Positions 57,897-64,000 of a DNA stretch of 64,000 nt are shown here, in pieces. The notes under the pieces were generated by a model. It searched no databases. It saw only the letters and a list, made by a program, of their open reading frames with translations, and was not told the origin of the DNA. The DNA comes from Anaeromusa acidaminophila DSM 3853 (GTDB lineage Bacteria; Bacillota; Negativicutes; Anaeromusales; Anaeromusaceae). How positions within the stretch are numbered: the first letter of the stretch is position 1; each line of letters opens with the position of its first letter. The position numbers and the translations under genes are program-made. The stretch lies in NCBI RefSeq assembly GCF_000374545.1, contig NZ_KB894591.1, forward strand, positions 1-64,000. Direction: 5' to 3'.

Positions 57897-59224
57897 AATC
57901 AATGACGCAACTGATCACCGACAAAAAAGCAGGCCAGGCGCATACGGAGGAAGAGCTGCAATGGCTTGTGGAAAACTATACAAACGACAATATTCCTGAT
58001 TATCAAATGTCCGCCTGGCTGATGGCCGTATGTTGGCAAGGGATGAACTTTGAAGAAACGAAGGCGCTCACTTTGGCGATGATGCGCTCCGGAGCCTGTT
58101 TGCAATTAAACAATGTCGGTCGACCGCTGGTGGACAAACACAGCACTGGCGGCGTGGCGGATACGACAACGCTGGTGCTGGCTCCTTTATTGGCAGCCGC
58201 TGGCGTCTGCGTAGCGAAAATGTCCGGCCGAGGGCTTGGCTTTACCGGCGGTACCATTGACAAACTGGAATCTATCCCTGGCTTTAGCGCCACTTTACAA
58301 GAAGATCAATTTCTGGCGCTTTTGCAAAACCAAGGTCTGGCATTAACCGCCCAAAGCGCATCCATTGCACCGGCAGACGGAAAGATGTACGCCTTGCGGG
58401 ATGTTACAGCTACAGTGGACAGCCTGCCTCTTATTGCCGCTTCAGTTATGAGTAAAAAATTGGCTGCTGGCGCCGAACACATCTTATTGGATGTTAAAGT
58501 AGGGCAGGGCGCATTTATGCAAAACCAAGAAGACGCCGTTGAATTGGCGCGTTACATGGTAGCTATCGGTTTAGGCGCAGGGCGCAATGTGAAAGCAATT
58601 CTTACCTCTATGGAGCGGCCCCTGGGCTTGGCAGTCGGCAATGCCTTGGAAGTAGCGGAAGCCATGGAAATTTTACGCGGTCAAGGGCCGCTGCGACTGC
58701 GGCAGGTATGCCTGCGTTTAGCCTCGGAAGCGCTCTGTTTAGCCGGGTTGTCCTTAACGCTTCAAGAAGCGAATCTAAAACTTTTAGAGTTGCTGGATTC
58801 GGGTAAGGCGCTGGAATGCTTTCGGCAGTGGATTCTCTCGCAAGGCGGCGCAGATATTGTGACCACTCCTTCTTTGCTGCCGCAGGCTGTCTTAAAAGAA
58901 GAGGTGCTTAGTCCATTATCAGGCTATGTACAGCAAATTCAGGCCCGCATTATTGGTGAAGCCTCTGTAGCCTTAGGGGCGGGAAGGCGCTATAAAGGAG
59001 AAACTCTGGATTTGGCGGCAGGCCTTGTTTTGGCGTGTGAGCAGGGAGATTTCGTACAAAAAGGACAGATTCTTGCCACGTTACATGCCGAGTCCGCCGA
59101 AAAGATAGCAGCAGCTAAAAAGATGCTTTCCTCAGCGTTTGTATTGGGCGAAACGCCATCGCTTTCTTCGCCTGACGTGTTGGGCTGGGTTGACGCTGAC
59201 GGTTTTCATAGCGCCGCCGAGTAA
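57893..59224 (+). CDS. deoA: Pyrimidine-nucleoside phosphorylase
   Basis: 443 residues. Phosphate-binding KHSTGGVADTTTL and SGRGLGFTGGTIDKLES. Splits thymidine or uridine with phosphate, feeding DeoB. Whether it is specific for thymidine (DeoA) or broad (Pdp) is not settled. A short T run after the stop lacks a clear hairpin. Confidence 0.94.
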   Translation: MKSMTQLITDKKAGQAHTEEELQWLVENYTNDNIPDYQMSAWLMAVCWQGMNFEETKALTLAMMRSGACLQLNNVGRPLVDKHSTGGVADTTTLVLAPLLAAAGVCVAKMSGRGLGFTGGTIDKLESIPGFSATLQEDQFLALLQNQGLALTAQSASIAPADGKMYALRDVTATVDSLPLIAASVMSKKLAAGAEHILLDVKVGQGAFMQNQEDAVELARYMVAIGLGAGRNVKAILTSMERPLGLAVGNALEVAEAMEILRGQGPLRLRQVCLRLASEALCLAGLSLTLQEANLKLLELLDSGKALECFRQWILSQGGADIVTTPSLLPQAVLKEEVLSPLSGYVQQIQARIIGEASVALGAGRRYKGETLDLAAGLVLACEQGDFVQKGQILATLHAESAEKIAAAKKMLSSAFVLGETPSLSSPDVLGWVDADGFHSAAE

Positions 59225-59241
59225 ACGCCCTTTTTTCGTAG

Positions 59242-59271
59242 TTGGACGTAGTTCTGGCTTTATGGTAAAAT
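59242..59271 (+). promoter_or_regulatory. Possible promoter of the WecG/TagA gene
   Basis: TTGGAC, 18 bases, TAAAAT, 31 bases before the ATG. Confidence 0.5.
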
Positions 59272-59302
59272 GAATACGAATTTTTGAAACTACGAGGATG
59301 CT

Positions 59303-60043
59303 ATGAAGCAAGAACGAAGTTGTATTACCATATTGGATATTCCCATTGACCGGTTGGATATGGATCAAGCAGCACAGCAGGTGCAGAAGTTTACAGAAGA
59401 GAAAGATTCCTTTCATTTAGTAGCTACCGCCAATGCGGAAATGATCATGCAGGCGCAAGACGATCTAGAATTAAAAGAAATTCTCTGTTCCGCCGCGTTA
59501 GTCGTGCCGGACGGAGCAGGCGTGGTTTGGGCTGCTAGACATTATAATACGCCTTTAAAAGAGCGGGTTGCCGGCTTTGATTTGGCACAGCGGCTTTTAG
59601 CTGACGGCGTGAAGCAGGGGTATGGTTTTTTCTTCCTTGGTGCGGCGCCGGGAATAGCGGAAGCAGCTGCCGCCAGCGCCAGGAAAACGCATCCAAACCT
59701 GCGCATTCTCGGCTACCGGGACGGATTTTTTAAAGAAGATGATGAAGAAAAGTTGATCGAAGAAATTAATGCCTCCGGTGCTACTATTCTTTTTGTAGCT
59801 CTGGGCGTGCCCCGACAGGAGAAATGGCTGCGCCGCCATGCTGCGCAATTGCGCGTGCCTGTAGCGATGGGCGTGGGGGGAACCTTTGACGTTATGGCGG
59901 GACAGGTAACCAGGGCGCCGCAGTGGATGCAAAAAGCGAGCCTGGAATGGCTGTACCGTCTTTTATGCCAACCAAGCCGTTGCCTGCGAATGCTGGCTTT
60001 ACCTCGTTTCGTTTGGCATGTTTACAGTAGGAAAAACAGTTAG
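59303..60043 (+). CDS. WecG/TagA/CpsF glycosyltransferase
   Basis: 246 residues, GT26. Conserved TANAEMIMQAQDD, PDGAGVVWAAR, VALGVPRQEKWL and GVGGTFDVMAGQV. Adds N-acetylmannosamine (or a similar sugar) to lipid-linked GlcNAc in surface polymer synthesis. The exact sugar is not known. Next to phospholipid genes. Confidence 0.9.
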   Translation: MKQERSCITILDIPIDRLDMDQAAQQVQKFTEEKDSFHLVATANAEMIMQAQDDLELKEILCSAALVVPDGAGVVWAARHYNTPLKERVAGFDLAQRLLADGVKQGYGFFFLGAAPGIAEAAAASARKTHPNLRILGYRDGFFKEDDEEKLIEEINASGATILFVALGVPRQEKWLRRHAAQLRVPVAMGVGGTFDVMAGQVTRAPQWMQKASLEWLYRLLCQPSRCLRMLALPRFVWHVYSRKNS

Positions 60044-60069
60044 ACAACCTCGAAGGTATATATTATAAT
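60041..60069 (+). promoter_or_regulatory. Promoter of psd-pssA
   Basis: TAGACA, 17 bases, TATAAT; the -35 overlaps the stop codon of the upstream gene. Transcription from about 60075 would exclude a start codon at 60073. Confidence 0.6.
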
Positions 60070-60147
60070 TATTTGAGAATATGGGCCACTTTAAAGAAAG
60101 CCCTTTTCTTTTTGCCCCGACGAGGGCAGGAGGTGAAACGAAGTATA

Positions 60148-60786
60148 ATGACAACAGGCCTCATTGTAAAAGAGGGGTACCGTTATATTGCCTTTTTATT
60201 TCTCCTTACCGTTATGGTTGCCTTCTTTGCCGAACCGGTATGGAGCATTTTGCCAGGCGTACTGACTTTGTTTGTAACTTTTTTCTTTCGCAACCCGAAT
60301 CGTGTTATTCCAACTGGGGATAATTTGGTACTTTCCCCAGCCGACGGCAAAGTGATGAGTGTTTGCGAAGTGACTGATGAAGAATTTCTTCATACCCAAG
60401 GCACAAAAGTTACGATTTTCCTTTCCGTCTTTGACGTACATGTCAATCGCAGCCCCATTGGCGGGGAAATTAAGTATCAGCAGTATGTATGCGGCCGTTT
60501 CAAACCAGCTTATAAAGCTTCGGCAGGTTGTGAAAATGAACGCCATGCCATCGGTTTGGATAACGGGCGCTTGCAGGTATTGGTCACGCAAGTGGCCGGT
60601 CTTATTGCGCGACGCATCGTCTCCTGGGTCACTCTCGGCAGCCAATTGCATTCCGGTGAATGCTTTGGCATGATTAAATTTGGCTCCTGTACGGAAATTA
60701 TCATGCCTGCTGACGTAGAAGTATTGGTCAAAAAGGGAGACCGCGTTTATGGCGGCAAGACCATCATAGGGAGGTTACACGAGTGA
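60148..60786 (+). CDS. psd: Phosphatidylserine decarboxylase proenzyme
   Basis: 212 residues of the short archaeal-type class. Membrane segment near residues 13-45, SPADGKVMSV, FLSVFDVHVNRSP, and the self-cleavage site LGSQ (G-S) that makes the pyruvoyl group. Forms phosphatidylethanolamine. ATG 60148 is favoured by promoter position and homologue length, though AGGAGG is 14 bases away; GTG 60133 sits on that site. Coupled to pssA. Confidence 0.93.
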   Translation: MTTGLIVKEGYRYIAFLFLLTVMVAFFAEPVWSILPGVLTLFVTFFFRNPNRVIPTGDNLVLSPADGKVMSVCEVTDEEFLHTQGTKVTIFLSVFDVHVNRSPIGGEIKYQQYVCGRFKPAYKASAGCENERHAIGLDNGRLQVLVTQVAGLIARRIVSWVTLGSQLHSGECFGMIKFGSCTEIIMPADVEVLVKKGDRVYGGKTIIGRLHE

Positions 60787-61475
60787 AGTATTGGATTCCC
60801 AATGCCGTTACAGCCCTCAATCTCGTTCTGGGCATGATTTCTCTCGGCTTTACCATGCAAGGAGATTTCGTACCGGCTGGTTTTTTCATCGTCGCCGCTA
60901 TGATTGCGGATGGTTTAGATGGCAGAGTAGCGCGGGCGCTTGGCGTTAGCAGCGAGTTCGGCAAAGAACTTGATTCCCTCTGCGATCTAGTATCTTTCGG
61001 CGTTGCGCCGGCATTGCTGGCCTATCAATTTGCGCTAAAGGAATTTGGCTGGATTGGTTTTTCCGTAGCGATCTTCTTTGCCTTATGCGGCGCTTTGCGC
61101 TTGGCGCGTTTCAACGTAAACACAACAACGGTCAAAGGGTATTTCATGGGTTTGCCCATTCCGGCGGGCGGCTGCCTAGTAGGCACTTTTGTGGCTCTTG
61201 GTTACAAGCCCAGCGGCTGGACGTTTCCCATTTTAATTGCTATTTTCGCTTATTTAATGGTCAGTTCGGTTCATTACCCTGACTTCAAAGGGAAGGGAAA
61301 TGAGCAGATTCACGCCATTCCCGTTATATTGACTGCTGTCATGGCCGGTTATATTCTCTGGCATTCCCTAGAGGCCATTGTTTTTGTTATTTTCTTTTCT
61401 TATGCATTTTTTGGCGTGCTGAATTTTGTCTATGGACTTTTTGGACGCCAACGTATAACAGCAGCAAAGCAATAG
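60783..61475 (+). CDS. pssA: CDP-diacylglycerol-serine O-phosphatidyltransferase
   Basis: 230 residues, polytopic. CDP-alcohol motif DGLDGRVARALGVSSEFGKE followed by LDSLCD. Makes phosphatidylserine, the substrate of Psd. GTG start after GGGAGG; overlaps the psd stop. Confidence 0.95.
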   Translation: MKYWIPNAVTALNLVLGMISLGFTMQGDFVPAGFFIVAAMIADGLDGRVARALGVSSEFGKELDSLCDLVSFGVAPALLAYQFALKEFGWIGFSVAIFFALCGALRLARFNVNTTTVKGYFMGLPIPAGGCLVGTFVALGYKPSGWTFPILIAIFAYLMVSSVHYPDFKGKGNEQIHAIPVILTAVMAGYILWHSLEAIVFVIFFSYAFFGVLNFVYGLFGRQRITAAKQ

Positions 61476-61525
61476 ACGGACACCTTCTTTAATAAGATGT
61501 TGGTGTGCGAAAAGGAGCGTCTCCC

Positions 61526-62809
61526 ATGAACTATATAATGGATATTATCATGATCCCCATTCAAGCAATGATTGCTTTTTTCAGCGTGTACTATTTTGTT
61601 CTCGCTTGTTTTGGATTTTGGAAAAAACGAGAAAAGAAAAATTTCCAGCCAAAACATACCTTTGCCATTGTCGTTTCCGCTCATAACGAAGAATCGGTTA
61701 TTGGACAATTGGTAGAAAATCTGCATGTTTTGCGCTATCCTAAAGAACTTTACGACATTTTCATTGTAGCTGACAATTGTACTGACTCTACTGCTCGAGT
61801 AGCTCGTGAGTCCGGGGCGATCGTCCATGAACGATTTGATACGGAAAAACGTGGCAAAGGCTTTGCGATGGAATGGATGTTTGCCCGCCTTTTCAAAATG
61901 AAACGCCAATACGACGCGATTGTTGTTTTTGACGCTGATAATCTAGTGCATCCTAATTTCCTTTTGGAAATGAATAATCGTTTGCAAAAAGGGGAGACCG
62001 TTATCCAAGGCTATATGGATGCTAAAAATCCTACAGACACTTGGATTTCCGGAACTTTTGCTATTGCTTTCTGGCTAATCGATCATATTTGGCATTTAGC
62101 TAAATATAATATCGGCTTGTCCAGTGTTTTGGGCGGTACCGGCATGTGTATTTCCACCAGTGTGCTGCGCCGCTTTGGCTGGGGCGCTACCTGTTTGACA
62201 GAAGACATGGAATTTACCATGAAGGTCCTCTTGAAAGGAATTCGTACGACTTGGGCTCATGACGCTATTGTTTACGATGAAAAACCACTTACGTTCAAAC
62301 AGGCTTGGAATCAACGCAAGCGTTGGGCGCAGGGACATTTTGACATTGCCGGTCGTTATATTCCCGCAATGATCAAAGAAGGCATCCGCCGTCGTGACAT
62401 CCGTCTCTTGGACGGGGTATTGCACTTGGTTCAGCCGCACTTTTTGCTGATGTCTACGTTTTTTGTCATTGCCAGTTATGCTGGTGCTGTTTACCCCTTT
62501 TATACGAATATTTTAGAGCGGGTTTTACCTCTTGAAGTTTGGACTATTCTCGCTTTTGGCCAATATATTTTTCCAGTCATCATTTTGGCTAAGATTCGAG
62601 CAAACTGGAAGTGCTGGTTGTATCTGCTGATGTACCCGGTCTTTGTTTACAGTTGGATTCCCATCACCTTCCTGGGCTTTTTGCATCGCCATGAACGCGT
62701 TTGGAGTCATACGCAGCATACCCGTGCACTTAGCTATCAGGACATGCTGATGAAAGCCAATGATGAATTCGCCAACGAACCGGTATTCAGTAAACAAGCA
62801 GTAAAATAA
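61526..62809 (+). CDS. Membrane glycosyltransferase, GT2 family
   Basis: 427 residues. N-terminal membrane helix, GT2 domain with SAHNEESVIGQL, DAD (VVFDADN), TEDMEF and QRKRW (the processive-type QxxRW), then three or four C-terminal membrane helices. Similar in layout to cellulose or poly-GlcNAc synthases, but the product is unknown. May modify membrane lipids, given psd-pssA upstream. ATG 61526 follows AAAGGAG. Confidence 0.87.
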   Translation: MNYIMDIIMIPIQAMIAFFSVYYFVLACFGFWKKREKKNFQPKHTFAIVVSAHNEESVIGQLVENLHVLRYPKELYDIFIVADNCTDSTARVARESGAIVHERFDTEKRGKGFAMEWMFARLFKMKRQYDAIVVFDADNLVHPNFLLEMNNRLQKGETVIQGYMDAKNPTDTWISGTFAIAFWLIDHIWHLAKYNIGLSSVLGGTGMCISTSVLRRFGWGATCLTEDMEFTMKVLLKGIRTTWAHDAIVYDEKPLTFKQAWNQRKRWAQGHFDIAGRYIPAMIKEGIRRRDIRLLDGVLHLVQPHFLLMSTFFVIASYAGAVYPFYTNILERVLPLEVWTILAFGQYIFPVIILAKIRANWKCWLYLLMYPVFVYSWIPITFLGFLHRHERVWSHTQHTRALSYQDMLMKANDEFANEPVFSKQAVK

Positions 62810-62812
62810 TTC

Positions 62813-62845
62813 AAAAAGAGGTGAGTCTAACTCACCTCTTTTTCT
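62813..62845 (+). terminator. Terminator after the glycosyltransferase
   Basis: 13-bp stem AAAAAGAGGTGAG / CTCACCTCTTTTT with a small loop and trailing T-rich DNA. Confidence 0.92.
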
Positions 62846-62888
62846 CCATTTCAATAACACAATTCGTTGAAGCAGAAAGGAACATAGT

Positions 62889-63275
62889 ATGTACGACTTA
62901 ACGATAAGCCTTGATTTTGAAGCGGCGCATTGTATTCGCGAGTATCCCGGAAAATGCCGCCGTCTGCACGGACATAACTGGCGTGTGGAGGTTAGCGTCT
63001 GCGGCGAAACCTTAAATGAACTCGGTATGCTGGTTGATTTTCATGATCTCAAGGACGCTGCCAAAGGAGTTCTTAATGAACTAGATCATCATTATTTAAA
63101 TGAGTTAGAGGCTTTCAGCCAATTAAATCCTACAGCGGAAAATTTAGCTCGCTATGTTTATGAAAAACTAGAACAACTGCCCTTACTGCGTCAGGGGGAC
63201 ATTTTTTTGACGCAAGTGAAAGTTTGGGAATCACTTCACTCTGCGGTAGCTTACACCAAGAAACAGGGCTTTTGA
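62889..63275 (+). CDS. queD: 6-carboxy-tetrahydropterin synthase QueD
   Basis: 128 residues. Zinc His in EAAHC (H14) and LHGHN (H27, H29), catalytic Cys C23 in GKCRRLHGH, and the Glu of KVWES. Second step from GTP to preQ1. Its partners queE and queC are not in the window. No preQ1 riboswitch is visible in the 79-base gap upstream. Confidence 0.94.
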   Translation: MYDLTISLDFEAAHCIREYPGKCRRLHGHNWRVEVSVCGETLNELGMLVDFHDLKDAAKGVLNELDHHYLNELEAFSQLNPTAENLARYVYEKLEQLPLLRQGDIFLTQVKVWESLHSAVAYTKKQGF

Positions 63276-63291
63276 TAGGAGGCGCCGTTGA

Positions 63292-64000
63292 ATGCGTATA
63301 TTACTGACAAATGACGACGGAATTGACGCCTCTGGCATCCGTGCTTTATGGCAAGAGCTTTCTACTTGGGCGGATGTAATTGTTGCTGCTCCGGACCGCG
63401 AGCGAAGCGCCACAAGCCAAGCCATTACCGTAACTCACCCCATTCGCGTAGACCGCCATGTTGTAAAAGAAGATGGCATTAAAGCCTGGCGAATCGGTGG
63501 TACGCCTACAGACTGTGTAAAAATTGCCTTGGAAGCGCTCCTTAGCGAAACGCCGGACTTGGTTATTTCAGGCATTAACCATGGTCCTAACTTAGGCACA
63601 GATGTACTATATTCCGGTACGGTCAGCGCCGCGATGGAAGGAGCTCTACACGGTATTCCATCATTAGCGGTCTCTCTTAATTCTTGGAACCACGGCGACT
63701 TCAAAAGCGCCGCCAAAATTACCAGACGCATCCTGGAAACCATGATCCTGCCGCACCAACTGCAACCTGGAATGCTGCTAAATCTCAACATTCCGGCACT
63801 GTCGGAAGCGGAGATAAAAGGCGTTGCTGTTACCAAGCTAGGTGTACGTCAATATACGAATACCTTTGAACGCCGTCTTGATCCCCGAGGTCGCATTTAC
63901 TATTGGATGGGAGGCGAAGTGCTGAACGTCAGCAATGATGAGGACAGCGATATCGCTGCCGTATCCAAAGGCTGCGTTTCGATTACTCCCATCTGCCTGG
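63292..64000 (+). CDS. surE: 5'/3'-nucleotidase SurE (partial, 3' end beyond window)
   Basis: 236 codons are read without a stop to the window end. Start MRILLTNDDGIDASGI carries the metal Asp pair, APDRERSATSQ follows, then SGINHGPNLGTDVLYSGTVSAAMEG. Dephosphorylates nucleoside monophosphates. TAGGAGG before the ATG. About 10-20 C-terminal residues are probably missing. Confidence 0.93.
   Translation, partial: MRILLTNDDGIDASGIRALWQELSTWADVIVAAPDRERSATSQAITVTHPIRVDRHVVKEDGIKAWRIGGTPTDCVKIALEALLSETPDLVISGINHGPNLGTDVLYSGTVSAAMEGALHGIPSLAVSLNSWNHGDFKSAAKITRRILETMILPHQLQPGMLLNLNIPALSEAEIKGVAVTKLGVRQYTNTFERRLDPRGRIYYWMGGEVLNVSNDEDSDIAAVSKGCVSITPICL

Noticed and set aside
62846..62888. Possible preQ1 riboswitch before queD
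   Set aside because: The gap after the terminator is too short and lacks the aptamer core.

Overview
The window is a gene-dense bacterial chromosome segment in which every supported gene lies on the + strand. It opens with the 3' end of a 23S rRNA, a 5S rRNA and tRNA-Asn, then carries about 67 protein genes, and it ends inside surE. Gene content and order (yebC-ruvCAB-queA-tgt-yajC-secDF, recJ-relA-dtd, hisS-aspS-6S RNA-tcdA-rarA, iscR-iscS-iscU-mnmA-alaS-ireB-ruvX-DUF1292-mltG, efp-asp23-amaP-nusB-xseAB-ispA-dxs-tlyA-nadK-argR-recN) are those of a Firmicute. The [FeFe]-hydrogenases, HemZ, QueH and a SpoIID protein suit an anaerobe, probably spore-forming. I infer a Clostridia/Negativicutes-type organism (Sporomusa/Anaeromusa-like), but no marker in the window proves the genus.

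Region by region. 1-550: tail of the rRNA operon with tRNA-Asn and a terminator. 0.6-5.3 kb: hydrogenase cluster (thioredoxin-like [2Fe-2S] protein, PAS-containing sensory-type [FeFe]-hydrogenase, SpoIIE-type phosphatase, stand-alone [FeFe]-hydrogenase). 5.4-8.4 kb: yebC and ruvCAB. 8.4-15.6 kb: queuosine genes queH, queA and tgt around spoIID, then yajC, a folate enzyme, secD and secF. 15.7-26.1 kb: recJ, relA, dtd, a metallo-hydrolase, a Fur regulator, hemZ, hisS, aspS. 26.2-26.5 kb: 6S RNA. 26.5-34.7 kb: tcdA, rarA, the Fe-S/tRNA-thiolation operon iscR-iscS-iscU-mnmA, and alaS under a consensus promoter. 34.8-41.3 kb: ireB, ruvX, DUF1292, mltG, the tRNA wobble-uridine pair trmR-trhP, DUF4911, aroQ, an M24 peptidase, efp. 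41.4-50.7 kb: asp23-amaP-DUF2273-nusB, a TsaD-like paralogue, xseAB, ispA, dxs, tlyA, nadK, mnmM. 50.9-56.6 kb: argR, recN, an unassigned P-loop ATPase, nudF, endonuclease Q, xerD. 56.7-64 kb: deoB-deoA, a WecG/TagA transferase, psd-pssA, a membrane glycosyltransferase, queD, surE.

Two themes recur. The first is tRNA modification: queuosine (queH, queA, tgt, queD), thiolation and its methyl finish (iscS, mnmA, mnmM), 5-methoxyuridine (trhP, trmR) and cyclic t6A (tcdA). The second is DNA repair and recombination (ruvABC, recJ, rarA, xseAB, recN, endoQ, xerD). The most unusual block is the hydrogenase cluster at the left, which reads as an H2/redox sensing circuit joined to a protein phosphatase with an unassigned C-terminal domain. 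Several transcription-unit borders are very compact, with the terminator hairpin of one unit sharing bases with the -35 box of the next. No mobile element, CRISPR array, T-box or prophage gene was seen.
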